Of a stretch of DNA of 64,000 nucleotides, positions 46,340-54,718 are shown one piece after another. The notes beneath the pieces were generated by a model, which saw only the letters and a program-made list of their open reading frames with translations, made no database searches and was not told the DNA's origin. Within the stretch, counting starts at the first letter, position 1. Every line of letters begins with the position of its first letter. A program made the position numbers and the translations under genes. The stretch spans positions 35,669 to 99,668 of the IMG/VR virus record IMGVR_UViG_3300050821_008688; one strand, given 5' to 3'. The DNA comes from a virus.

Positions 46340-48595
46340 ATGGAATACGAATTCCTCTTCCTTGACTACGAGACCTTCTCCCTCGCAGACTTGAGCGAAG
46401 TCGGTCTTGATAACTACGCCAAAGACCCATCCACGGGCATAAGTGTGCTTGGATGGGCGCTGGACCGCGAACCAATTGAGCAGTGGTACCCGCATGTTGC
46501 TCGCCCTCCGAAAAAACTTCTCACCGCGATGCGTAATCCGAAAATTTTGAAGATTGCATGGAATGCTCAGTTTGAGTTTGAAATCACGCGCCGGGTTATG
46601 GGTCCACGATACATGGGCGAAGCGTTTGAGGTTCCCATTTCTGAATTCAGAGACCCGATGGTTTTGGCTCACGGTCTGTCGTTGCCGGGAAAACTTGAAA
46701 AAGTTGCGCAGCTTCTGAAGACGAAGGAACAGAAAGACCCGCGCGGCGACGTTTTGAAGCATATGTTTTGCAAACCCGTGAGCAAAGGCGGCGAGGAAAC
46801 TCTGTTCGGTATCTCGCCACCGTTGTTCCGAGACCACATCAGCCACCCAAAAGAATTCGCGGAGTACATGAAGTACAACGAGCAAGACGTACGCGCCGAA
46901 CGCGACCTATGGTACCGGTTGATTAAAATTCCTTTTCCTGACGCTGACTGGCAGTGCTGGATACTAGACCAGAAAATTAACGCCTTTGGAATGCCGGGAA
47001 ATCGCGAGCTAGCTAAAAAAATGTATCGCCTCGCTGAACGGTACATATTAGAACAGCGCAAGCGAGTGCAAGAATTAACCGGACTGAAAAATCCAAACTC
47101 TCGCGACCAAATGATAGAGTGGGCACAAGCACGCGGCTATCCGTGGAAGTCTTTGCTCGCAAGTTTCGTACAAATGGAGTTAGATAATCCCAACTCTCCA
47201 ATTACACCCGAGTGCCGTACGGCATTAACGATTCGTGCGACTTGCACACGGTCTTCGCATAAAAAATTGGAAAAATTCCTTCTCACGTTATCGAATGACG
47301 ATAGACTGCGCTACCAATTTCGATACATGGGTGCCCCACGGACAGGCCGATGGGCGGGCGGCACCGAAGACGGGAGCAGTTTCCAAGCCCAGAACATGCC
47401 GCGTGGTATGAAGGCTGTGAAAAAATTCCTAGAGCGAGCTCTAGAGTTGGTGCGCACAGAAGACTACGACGGTATTATCCGAGAATTCACCAACACAAAA
47501 AATCCGAAAGACTCCGTGACGGTCATCGAGTTAATCATCACGCTTCTGCGTTCGCTGTTCCAAGCCAAGCCGGGAAAGAAGTTGGTGGTGGCTGACCTGA
47601 ACGCCATTGAAAACCGCATGTTAGGCTGGGCTGCGAGTTGCTGGAATATTTTGGAGGTGTTCACCCATAAGCCGGAAGACGGCGGCGACCCGTATCTTTC
47701 GTTCGGCTGCCGCTTGTATAATAAAACCTACGCAGAGATGTGGGCGAAGTATATCTCGGGCGATGTAGACGACCGCCAGAATTCAAAGCCTGCCGTGCTG
47801 GGCGCGGGCTACGGTCTCGGCGGCGGCGAGATGAAGAAGAACGACAAAGGCGACATGGTGCGTGGCGGTCTGTGGGGATATGCGCTTAACGTTTGCGGCG
47901 TTGACATGTCGAAAGACTTGGCTCACAAAGCCGTGGATATTTTCCGAACTGCGTATCCTGAAGTTGTTCAGTTCTGGACAGACTTAGAAGAAGCATTTAA
48001 GCAGGTTCTGACCCGTGGCGGCGTGATTCAAGTTGGTCCGTTTACTTGGGATAAAAAACAGCGCGCGTGGGTTAAGAATCCAAAATTTTTAGGTTGTGTC
48101 CTCACTTTTAGTCGCATGAAAATGGAAGGTGGTGGTTACACCGTTTGCATGAAACTACCTTCGGGTCGCTCGCTCCACTATTTGAATGCGACGCTGGACG
48201 CTGAAGTAAAGCAGAGCAAAAAAACCGGCGAACCATACACCGTCCAAACTATTCACTACGACGGTATTGAACATAGCACGTCAAAAGACGCCACGGGACA
48301 GGATGAAAAGAAAACACACAAGTGGGGTCGGGTCAAGACGTACGGCGGAAAGATTTGCGAGAATGCGATTCAGGCGATGGCGCGCGATATTTTGCGAGAT
48401 GGTATACTGGCGGCTGACGAAATGGGTTTCCATATTTTTGGACTTTTCCATGACGAACCGGCCTGTGAAGAAGACGACGATATGTTTGGACTAGGCGTTA
48501 ACGACCTGATAGACTGTATAACGCGGGTTCCTTGGTGGGCTCCTAGACTACTCTTGGGCGCTGACGGGTTCGAGAGCTACGTCTACCACAAGTGA
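46340..48595 (+). CDS. Family A DNA polymerase with exonuclease domain (751 aa)
   Basis: Exonuclease motifs: FLDYETFS (Asp-x-Glu), WNAQFEFEI and YNEQDVRAE. Polymerase motif A is VVADLNAIENRML (near 419), O-helix region KPAVLGAGYGLGG, motif C HDEPACE (near 704). In motif A the usual SQxE becomes NAIE, as in some phage enzymes. It replicates the phage genome with the SSB, primase-helicase and RecA encoded nearby. 3' end converges on gene 48548 with a 48-nt overlap. Confidence 0.92.
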   Translation: MEYEFLFLDYETFSLADLSEVGLDNYAKDPSTGISVLGWALDREPIEQWYPHVARPPKKLLTAMRNPKILKIAWNAQFEFEITRRVMGPRYMGEAFEVPISEFRDPMVLAHGLSLPGKLEKVAQLLKTKEQKDPRGDVLKHMFCKPVSKGGEETLFGISPPLFRDHISHPKEFAEYMKYNEQDVRAERDLWYRLIKIPFPDADWQCWILDQKINAFGMPGNRELAKKMYRLAERYILEQRKRVQELTGLKNPNSRDQMIEWAQARGYPWKSLLASFVQMELDNPNSPITPECRTALTIRATCTRSSHKKLEKFLLTLSNDDRLRYQFRYMGAPRTGRWAGGTEDGSSFQAQNMPRGMKAVKKFLERALELVRTEDYDGIIREFTNTKNPKDSVTVIELIITLLRSLFQAKPGKKLVVADLNAIENRMLGWAASCWNILEVFTHKPEDGGDPYLSFGCRLYNKTYAEMWAKYISGDVDDRQNSKPAVLGAGYGLGGGEMKKNDKGDMVRGGLWGYALNVCGVDMSKDLAHKAVDIFRTAYPEVVQFWTDLEEAFKQVLTRGGVIQVGPFTWDKKQRAWVKNPKFLGCVLTFSRMKMEGGGYTVCMKLPSGRSLHYLNATLDAEVKQSKKTGEPYTVQTIHYDGIEHSTSKDATGQDEKKTHKWGRVKTYGGKICENAIQAMARDILRDGILAADEMGFHIFGLFHDEPACEEDDDMFGLGVNDLIDCITRVPWWAPRLLLGADGFESYVYHK

Positions 48596-48817
48596 TGATG
48601 GAGAATCAGGTTCAGCGGGAGTGTACGACTGAGAGACCACAAGGCAATGTTGGCGTGCTTCCCAGTTTCCCAGTTCGGCGTGGGTCGGTAGCCACATGCC
48701 TTTGAAGTCATAGCGGCAGTCCGGGTCGGCGAGTAGCGCCTCGTGGACGCGGTTCACTATCACTTTGCGGTCAGAGATTTTGAACGTTGGTGCGTTGAGA
48801 AGGTTAGCTTCGCTCAC
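48548..48817 (-). CDS. Unknown 89-aa protein
   Basis: GTG 48817 overlaps the previous TGA. MSEANLLNAPTFKISDRKVI then DPDCRYDFKGMWLPTHAELG, mixed alpha/beta. Its 3' end overlaps the DNA polymerase end. Second of a two-gene leftward unit. Confidence 0.6.
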   Translation of the reverse strand: MSEANLLNAPTFKISDRKVIVNRVHEALLADPDCRYDFKGMWLPTHAELGNWEARQHCLVVSQSYTPAEPDSPSSLVVDVALEPVSAQE

Positions 48818-49080
48818 AGGGAACCTACCTTTCGTGCGAATTCGTTTTCCACGTTGAATGTGTTCCATTCTTCGGCTTCGTGGGCGACTCGGGCGGCGGT
48901 GATTTGCATACGGTACCATTCGGCGGTGCGTTCAGTGAACGCCCGAATGACCGCGATTTCTGGGCCGTCGTCAGCAGGGTCTGCGAGTGGCAAGTATGGA
49001 AGATTTTTTGGGACATCGAGCCACGTCTTGTCGGTCATATATCGGTACGGGAAGTCATCTTGCATCGGTGTTTCCTCCAT
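48814..49080 (-). CDS. Unknown 88-aa protein, leaderless start
   Basis: ATG 49080 is 6 nt after -10 TACCCT; codons read ATGGAGGAAACACCG then a second ATG (49065), the same leaderless-plus-internal-GGAG start as 1376 and 9427. Helical C-terminal half (VIRAFTERTAEWYRMQITAAR, HEAEEWNTFN). Function unknown. Confidence 0.65.
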   Translation of the reverse strand: MEETPMQDDFPYRYMTDKTWLDVPKNLPYLPLADPADDGPEIAVIRAFTERTAEWYRMQITAARVAHEAEEWNTFNVENEFARKVGSL

Positions 49081-49086
49081 ACACAC

Positions 49087-49130
49087 AGGGTATCGCAGAC
49101 GGGATTTGGAGTCAATAGTACTAAAGTTTA
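49087..49130 (-). promoter_or_regulatory. Leftward promoter with GTAC half-operator
   Basis: Read leftward: TTGACT (49115-49110), 17-nt spacer, TACCCT (49092-49087), 6 nt to ATG 49080. AGTACTAAAG (49117-49126) has only one good half-site. Divergent from the promoter at 49141. Confidence 0.65.
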
Positions 49131-49140
49131 AAAAAAAGGC

Positions 49141-49169
49141 TTGACAATAGTTTGGTACCAAAGTACTAT
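49141..49169 (+). promoter_or_regulatory. Rightward promoter overlapped by GTAC operator
   Basis: TTGACA (49141-49146), 17-nt spacer, TACTAT (49164-49169). Operator GGTACCAAAGTACT (49154-49167) covers the spacer and -10, within a larger CAATAGT/ACTATTG palindrome. A ribosome site (GGAG) follows, so this message has a short leader. Confidence 0.75.
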
Positions 49170-49188
49170 TGCCTATATCGGAGTATTC

Positions 49189-49452
49189 ATGAGCGCACAG
49201 CAATCCCGCTCCATCTTAAAACGTCTTGTCTCCCAAGCAGGAGCCCAGTGGGTCGGTATCCAAGAAACCGTTCCGCCTGAGCCGCACGTATTGTTATTCA
49301 ACAGTCCCGCGACCGGGTCAACACTCGCCATTCATTTGGAGCCTGATATGGCTCCTCGCGAGATAATCGAAGCAATTCAAAAACGTCTTGCAGCAAGCAA
49401 CCAAGAATTTTTAAAGGGGAAGAAAAATGTCACTACTCGAAAAACTGAATAA
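49189..49452 (+). CDS. Unknown 87-aa protein
   Basis: CGGAG lies 5 nt before ATG 49189. Basic N-terminus (SAQQSRSILKRLVSQAGAQW), then beta strand VLLFNSPATGSTLAIHL and a helix. First gene of the ERF/SSB/helicase unit. Confidence 0.6.
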   Translation: MSAQQSRSILKRLVSQAGAQWVGIQETVPPEPHVLLFNSPATGSTLAIHLEPDMAPREIIEAIQKRLAASNQEFLKGKKNVTTRKTE

Positions 49453-50419
49453 AATTTACGATGCGATTGACCACATTGACAAGAAAGGTCGCAACAAATC
49501 GCAAGGCTATGATTATATCCGGTCAGTGGATGTGACTCGCGAAATTCGCAAACAATTCATCGAACAAAAAATCTATGCCGAAATTGATTTTGATTTTGTC
49601 GGCCTACCCTACACTATCGCACGCGAGAAGGCACCGAATGCACCATTTGCAGCGGTAAACGTGAAGTGCATCGCCACTTTTCATGATTTGGAATCCAAAG
49701 ATGTAGCGCGTGGCAGTGGTCTGGGTACGGGTGCAGACCTTGGTGACAAGGCTGCGTACAAAGCTCAGACTGGTGCGCTGAAGTACGCTCTGAAAAATTC
49801 TTTCCTCATCCCGGATGAAGCGGACCCAGAGGCCGACGAATCAACGGACGCAGGCTCAAATGATGAAACTCAGGAACGCGGTGACATGCCTGATTTCGCG
49901 GAAGCCAGCCACGAAGCACCGAAGAAAGCAGAATCCAAAAAGACTGTGGAGAAAGCATCGCGCCCTACACCAGCCGCAGCATTGGCGACAGTGCCAGCGG
50001 CGGTGTTACTGCCGCCCTTGAATACCTCGACTACCTCCGAGAACTCGGAATCTGCATCTGCGACTCGGACATCGGCTCCGGCCTCGGTCCCTGCCTCTGC
50101 CCAATCCACGCCGAGTAGCGCCACAGCGGATATCACGCTGCCAAACGCTGCGGAGTTGACTGAATTTCGGAAACTGTTCGCCAAACTCGGCGACGTGCTG
50201 TCAACCGATGGGAAGCTGAAAGCGAGCAAGCATTTGCCTATTAATCAAAAAAATCTCGTCTTCCTGCTCTCCATTACGGGAGCGAAAGACCCGAAGAACA
50301 TCACGAAGGCTCAGTGGCTTGACTTTTTCGCACGAGTGGAAAAAATCAAGACATTGGAGGGCGGCATGATTGCTCTCGCGAAGATGGTCAACGAGAGAAA
50401 CGGCATTGAAGAAAAGTAA
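49427..50419 (+). CDS. ERF-family single-strand annealing protein (330 aa)
   Basis: Residues 1-130 match the ERF recombinase family: LLEKLNKIYDAIDHIDKKGRN, ARGSGLGTGADLGDKAAYKAQTGALKYALKNSF. Residues 140-230 are a low-complexity Ala/Ser/Thr/Pro linker, and the end is a helical domain (SITGAKDPKNITKAQWLDFF). It pairs complementary strands with SSB. Confidence 0.88.
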   Translation: MSLLEKLNKIYDAIDHIDKKGRNKSQGYDYIRSVDVTREIRKQFIEQKIYAEIDFDFVGLPYTIAREKAPNAPFAAVNVKCIATFHDLESKDVARGSGLGTGADLGDKAAYKAQTGALKYALKNSFLIPDEADPEADESTDAGSNDETQERGDMPDFAEASHEAPKKAESKKTVEKASRPTPAAALATVPAAVLLPPLNTSTTSENSESASATRTSAPASVPASAQSTPSSATADITLPNAAELTEFRKLFAKLGDVLSTDGKLKASKHLPINQKNLVFLLSITGAKDPKNITKAQWLDFFARVEKIKTLEGGMIALAKMVNERNGIEEK

Positions 50420-50431
50420 AACGGAGGCACC

Positions 50432-50731
50432 ATGTTGACATTCTTGGAAGTGGAAGGATTGATTGAAACTGAACGACGGTATCAGGACCGAACGTACAAG
50501 CCTGAAGAAGCAACTAGCACCGGCGTGACTCGTGCGGTTCGTGACTTGGACCCGTCCACAGGAATTCTGATGCTGGAAGCCTACGTCCGCAAGGCGACAG
50601 ATGCGTGGGTGAACGACAGAGTGAGTAACACGCCTGCGTTGCAGCAAGTCGCCAAGATTGCGGCCATCGCAGTTCGGATTTTAGAGCGTGCGGGCGGCAG
50701 CGAGAAACTGCTTGAAGTCGGTCTGCGGTAG
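50432..50731 (+). CDS. Unknown 99-aa protein
   Basis: GGAGG precedes the ATG. Helical, charged (MLTFLEVEGLIETERRYQDR, LQQVAKIAAIAVRILERAGG). Between ERF and SSB genes; may be a recombination accessory. Confidence 0.6.
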   Translation: MLTFLEVEGLIETERRYQDRTYKPEEATSTGVTRAVRDLDPSTGILMLEAYVRKATDAWVNDRVSNTPALQQVAKIAAIAVRILERAGGSEKLLEVGLR

Positions 50732-50759
50732 AATTAAAACTCAAAACGAGAGGTGATTC

Positions 50760-51227
50760 ATGTCTGTGTCTATGAACAAAGTAATTCTTATTGGTCGGTT
50801 GGGAAAAGACCCGCAGGTACGTGAGGTGGGCGACACGTCCGTGGCGAATTTTAGTCTTGCCACAGACGAGTCATACAAAGACCGGGACGGCGAGAAGCAG
50901 AAAAAAACCGAGTGGCACAACATAGTCGTGTGGGGCAACTCGGCGAAAAATTTCGTTGAGCCTTATCTGCATTGCGGCGACCTGATTATGGTTGAAGGTA
51001 AACTCCAGACTCGCAAGTGGACCGACAAAGATGGGAACGACAAGTACACGACTGAAATCAACGTAACGAATATTCAGCCCGTCATTACCGGTAATAGCGG
51101 CGCGGCACAAGACCGTGGCACCAAGTCTGCTACGACAAAGGCCAAGCCAAAGACGCAAACGAAGGCGCGGGAGCAAGAGCCTGCGGGGGATACGGGCGAT
51201 GTTGAACGCGGAGAAATTACCTTCTGA
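50760..51227 (+). CDS. ssb: Single-stranded DNA-binding protein (155 aa)
   Basis: NKVILIGRLGKDPQVREVGD, VANFSLATDESY, TEWHNIVVWGNSAKNFVEPYL and GDLIMVEGKLQTRKW are the bacterial-type SSB OB-fold. The C-terminal tail is Lys/Thr then acidic, without the DDDIPF terminus of E. coli SSB, so binding of host partners may be reduced. Confidence 0.93.
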   Translation: MSVSMNKVILIGRLGKDPQVREVGDTSVANFSLATDESYKDRDGEKQKKTEWHNIVVWGNSAKNFVEPYLHCGDLIMVEGKLQTRKWTDKDGNDKYTTEINVTNIQPVITGNSGAAQDRGTKSATTKAKPKTQTKAREQEPAGDTGDVERGEITF

Positions 51228-51387
51228 CATTCTCTACCTGATTTGGGCGGGACTGTGGCAGGGGATTGGTCTTGAAATATCGTTTCTTTTTTTCTGGATT
51301 GGCTGGCACGCTTTGTACCGGCGCGTTGCGCATAAGTTTGACCCAGATGCGTTTTTTCATGTAATCCACGACTACTTCACAAAATGA
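51199..51387 (+). CDS. 62-aa membrane protein
   Basis: ATG 51199 overlaps the ssb end by 29 nt. LYLIWAGLWQGIGLEISFLFFWIGW is a membrane segment. Ends in an ATGA overlap with the helicase. Function unknown. Confidence 0.55.
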   Translation: MLNAEKLPSDILYLIWAGLWQGIGLEISFLFFWIGWHALYRRVAHKFDPDAFFHVIHDYFTK

Positions 51388-52961
51388 GCGACCTAGACCG
51401 CGACCAACAGGCAATAGTTGATTCCCCGGAAGGGGTTCGTATTGTGGTAGCTGGTCCCGGCACCGGCAAGACTACCACGATGGTGGAATTGATTCACTCG
51501 TTGCTAGACGCGGGGGTTTCTGCTTCAGATATCCGCGCGGTCACTTTCTCGAAAGAGATGGCTGATGTTTTAGAAAAGCGTACGAAAGTGGCGGGCATCG
51601 TTTCCACACTTCATAGCTTGGGATACAGAATTTGTTCCGAGACAGACCGTAAACCAGTTGAACCTGAACTACGACACCGGCTAATGTGCAAACTAATTCG
51701 CAAGTGGCACGTTGACTACAAAGAGCTAGACAATTTCATCGCAAAGATGCGTCGAGAAAACTTGGAGCCTCGGGAGGCAGCGGAATGCGGAAAATACGAT
51801 TACGGCTTTATCGGAGCCTACAGCGAGTACGAACGTGTCAGACGGGCGGAAGGTTGGATGGACTTCGACAGTATGTTGCACGATTCCGTACAAATGTTAG
51901 AAAATGCACAAACTCGTGCAAGGTGGCAATCCAAATACCTGATTGTGGACGAAGCGCAAGATACGGACGATTTGCAGTGGCGGATGATGCAACTCATGTC
52001 GGAGAAATACGGCAACGTCACCGTGGTCGGTGACCCAAATCAAGCCATATACGGTTTTCGTGGAGCAAAACCAGAGAATATTACTGAGTTTGAGAAATGG
52101 TTTCCCGGTGGTAGGAATCTTTATCTCGGGAGAAACTATCGCAGCACGCGCAACATCGTGAAATTTATTCGAGAAAATGCGCCGAAGGGTACGCCGAGAG
52201 AGTTGTTGGACAAAATGGTGGCAGTGCGCGACGAAGACGGGCCGATAATTGGTTTGAAGATGTACTGGAACGAGGATGTGGAGGCTGAATCGGCGTTGAA
52301 ATTGGCATCAGCGGACCCACTGAACAGCGTTATTCTGGCACGCACCAATCGGATGGTCGGTTTGTTAGAACGAATCTGCAACCGCCACAGTATTCGGTAT
52401 CACTTGTTGGGGAAGACGAGCTTCTGGAAGCAGAATGAGATTCGCAAGGCCGTTGATGCGCTGAAAAACTACCCGACTCTTTTGACTGAAGCCGCATGCA
52501 ATGTAGCACTACCGCATATTGAAGCGAAATATGCAGTGGAAGACCGCACCGACCGGGATAACGATGCGCTCGAAAATCTGGCGGTGTTGCGCATTATCGG
52601 TAAGGATTATAAGATGGCGCGCGATTTTGTAGTTTATGCCAACAAGATGATGCACCGTCGCAATGACCCGCGCGGGATAACGATTTCCACGATTCACCAA
52701 GCGAAAGGCGGCGAGTGGGACAACGTTTATCTCATTGGCGCGAATGCCAAGATGATTCCACACGTTAAGGGTGACCCGCTTGAAGAGGAGCGGATTTATT
52801 TCGTGGCGATTTCTCGCCCGCGCAACTATTTGCGTATTTCGTTTGCAGGAACGCCATCCCCGTATCTGCGGAAGTATCTGACCGAGGAAATTTTGGACAA
52901 GCTGACGGCATGCGCGGACGAGGTTCAGCGGTTAGGGGAACAACATGAACTTTTCTCTTGA
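51384..52961 (+). CDS. UvrD/Rep-type superfamily 1 helicase (525 aa)
   Basis: Motif I VAGPGTGKTT (near 23), II LIVDEAQDTDDLQW, III VVGDPNQAIYGFRG, IV YLGRNYRSTRNIV, V STIHQAKGGEWDNVYLIG and VI YFVAISRPRNYL are all intact. Shorter than host UvrD (about 720 aa). Probably unwinds forks or recombination intermediates. Confidence 0.92.
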   Translation: MSDLDRDQQAIVDSPEGVRIVVAGPGTGKTTTMVELIHSLLDAGVSASDIRAVTFSKEMADVLEKRTKVAGIVSTLHSLGYRICSETDRKPVEPELRHRLMCKLIRKWHVDYKELDNFIAKMRRENLEPREAAECGKYDYGFIGAYSEYERVRRAEGWMDFDSMLHDSVQMLENAQTRARWQSKYLIVDEAQDTDDLQWRMMQLMSEKYGNVTVVGDPNQAIYGFRGAKPENITEFEKWFPGGRNLYLGRNYRSTRNIVKFIRENAPKGTPRELLDKMVAVRDEDGPIIGLKMYWNEDVEAESALKLASADPLNSVILARTNRMVGLLERICNRHSIRYHLLGKTSFWKQNEIRKAVDALKNYPTLLTEAACNVALPHIEAKYAVEDRTDRDNDALENLAVLRIIGKDYKMARDFVVYANKMMHRRNDPRGITISTIHQAKGGEWDNVYLIGANAKMIPHVKGDPLEEERIYFVAISRPRNYLRISFAGTPSPYLRKYLTEEILDKLTACADEVQRLGEQHELFS

Positions 52962-52986
52962 CATGTTTTCAGAAGTTTGGTCTACT
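52958..52986 (+). promoter_or_regulatory. Promoter for the ParB-like/tRNA-like cassette
   Basis: TTGACA (52958-52963), 17-nt spacer, TCTACT (52981-52986). The TTTGGT element resembles the 49.1- and 40.0-kb promoters but without a second GTAC. It overlaps the 3' end of the helicase gene. Confidence 0.55.
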
Positions 52987-53051
52987 AAGTAAGAGTCTGA
53001 CATATACGCACGTTGTGTGGGGGACTCGGAGCATTCAGACAGGAGCATATT

Positions 53052-53981
53052 ATGAATTTCACCGTTGTACGAAAAAACATACCAATTGATGTTTCTCTGG
53101 TCAAATCCAACGAATTTGATGTTCGGGACGAGGCAGGTAAGGACCAATCGGCAATTGACGAATTGGTGGCTCAAGGATTTCTTTCTCAACTTCCAATTCT
53201 TACCTCGGATTATGTTCTTCTTGACGGACGAACGGGTTTTGAGGCTGAGAAAGTGTTGGATGGAAAGTTTGGCGAAGACGGCAAGTTAGTGGCACTCGCC
53301 ACTGTCGTGCGGGTAGACTTCGTTGGATTTGCGTGGGCGTCATTAACCCCTGAACAGAAACAGGAAGCCATTACATGGGCTCTTCAACGAAACTTACCCA
53401 CCTATGGTTTTTCACGCCCTGCCACTCAAGCGGACGTCCAGCATGTGGCGGTGCAGTTGATGGGGCAGGGGGCAGATAAAGCGAAAACAATAAAACTTCT
53501 GGTTTCGGCGGGCGTAAAGATTAGTCGCGCCACGAAGTTAAGTCAACTTGCCGAGAGTGAGATAAACGCTCGGGACACCCGTACCGCTGACACGTACAGT
53601 AAACAGCACGATGTCAGCCCAAGCGCGGCAGTATCAGCATTGGTGCGCCAAGGTGTAATTGCTCCTGCCCGTGCCGAAAAAGTGAAAGAAATGGTCAAGA
53701 ACTACGGGCAAAAAGGAAAGGTAAACCGTCCTCAGAGTACGTCATACGTTCGGACATCGCAAACGGCCCTGACGGATGCGATTGCCGCAGTGAAGCGGTA
53801 TAATGACGCCAATCTGAAAAAGTTTTTAGACGACAGCCACAAGTACACGGGAAAGTTTGTGGTTGACGTGGCTGATATCCATGTTCGGACGGCGGCGAAG
53901 ATTCTTGCTCAAGCCGAGCGTGGAGCAGACCGGATTCGGACGGAAGTGAATAAGCGGGTTCCATCCACACACCGCTTTTAG
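53052..53981 (+). CDS. ParB/Srx-fold protein (309 aa)
   Basis: VSLVKSNEFDVR, AIDELVAQGFLSQLPIL, LLDGRTGFEAEKVL and AITWALQRNLPTYGFSR follow the ParB N-terminal domain: partner-binding patch, then the DGRTxxxA box and the RN-L block. A helical C-terminal half follows (TADTYSKQHDVSPSAAVSA, IRTEVNKRV). ParB-fold domains load on DNA and, in several phages, take part in base-modification or nuclease systems. First gene of the cassette. AGGAGC precedes the ATG. Confidence 0.78.
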   Translation: MNFTVVRKNIPIDVSLVKSNEFDVRDEAGKDQSAIDELVAQGFLSQLPILTSDYVLLDGRTGFEAEKVLDGKFGEDGKLVALATVVRVDFVGFAWASLTPEQKQEAITWALQRNLPTYGFSRPATQADVQHVAVQLMGQGADKAKTIKLLVSAGVKISRATKLSQLAESEINARDTRTADTYSKQHDVSPSAAVSALVRQGVIAPARAEKVKEMVKNYGQKGKVNRPQSTSYVRTSQTALTDAIAAVKRYNDANLKKFLDDSHKYTGKFVVDVADIHVRTAAKILAQAERGADRIRTEVNKRVPSTHRF

Positions 53982-54016
53982 CGTTTGCTGTTGTACATGT
54001 TTTAGCCTTTTCAGTT

Positions 54017-54086
54017 GCAGGGCTCGTCCAACAAGGACACTCGGTCCTCCGAGGGAATATCGGTTTGACTCCGATGCCCCGCTCCA
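54017..54086 (+). ncRNA. tRNA-Gly-like RNA with 4-nt anticodon loop
   Basis: Acceptor GCAGGGC (54017-54023) pairs with GCCCCGC (54076-54082) with one A-C mismatch; discriminator U and encoded CCA. T arm ATCGG-TTTGACT-CCGAT is canonical in size. The D arm is GTCC-AACAA-GGAC, with no GG. The anticodon hairpin is CTCGG-TCCT-CCGAG, 4-nt loop with UCC. G1-C72, C2-G71, U73 and UCC are bacterial tRNA-Gly identity elements. T-loop position 56 is U, matching the missing D-loop Gs. It could be charged but hardly decode. Confidence 0.65.
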
Positions 54087-54103
54087 GTTTTACGGGGAGA
54101 ACT

Positions 54104-54718
54104 ATGTCACTTGAGCAATACACGGAAACAGAACTAGTCTTGCCCGAAAATCTTCCGAAAGACCAGTGGATTGCCGTAGGGGTGCGCCTGCGACTAGACC
54201 AAAAATCTATCCAGTGGTGGATTGGCGACTGGATAAACTACGGCGAAAAAGTTTACGGAGAAACGTATAAACTTGCGGCGAGTGCTACCGGGTATGAAGA
54301 AAGTTCACTTCAAACTATGGCGTCGGTCTCCAAGCGTGTTGAACCTTTGTTACGTAACAAGGATTTGTCTTGGAATCACCACAAAGAAGTAGCTTCGCTC
54401 GACACCCCTGAACAACAGCGATACTGGTTGAACTGCGCCGCCCAGAAACCGCCTCTATCTGTCCGAGAACTCCGAGACATGATTCACCAGAAACCCGAAG
54501 CACCTCGGTCAGAAGAAATTTGGCGGTTGCGGGAGTGGATTAAACAAAATTGTCCATCAGTACAGGCGTATGTTCAAAATTCAACGTATGATGTGGTTGA
54601 ACGCTTGAAGACAGGGGATGTGGATAAATTCGATTTAGAGATTCGTCTAGTATCGGCGGACGATGTTAAAGTAATTTGCGCTCGACTAGCGCAACAGGGG
54701 TTCCCCATTGAAGCGTGA
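54104..54718 (+). CDS. Unknown 204-aa protein of the cassette
   Basis: GGGGAG precedes ATG 54104. SIQWWIGDWINYGEKVYGE, KLAASATGYEESSLQTMASV, LSWNHHKEVASLDTPEQQRYW and SVRELRDMI form a conserved block that I have seen in ParB-associated and HTH-type proteins of mobile elements. Likely binds DNA or the tRNA-like RNA. Overlaps the next gene by 11 nt. Confidence 0.6.
   Translation: MSLEQYTETELVLPENLPKDQWIAVGVRLRLDQKSIQWWIGDWINYGEKVYGETYKLAASATGYEESSLQTMASVSKRVEPLLRNKDLSWNHHKEVASLDTPEQQRYWLNCAAQKPPLSVRELRDMIHQKPEAPRSEEIWRLREWIKQNCPSVQAYVQNSTYDVVERLKTGDVDKFDLEIRLVSADDVKVICARLAQQGFPIEA

Noticed and set aside
44758-48595. Evidence for a diaminopurine (Z) genome
   Set aside because: The pool enzyme and family A polymerase are present but PurZ and DatZ homologues were not found, so the claim is not supported within this window.
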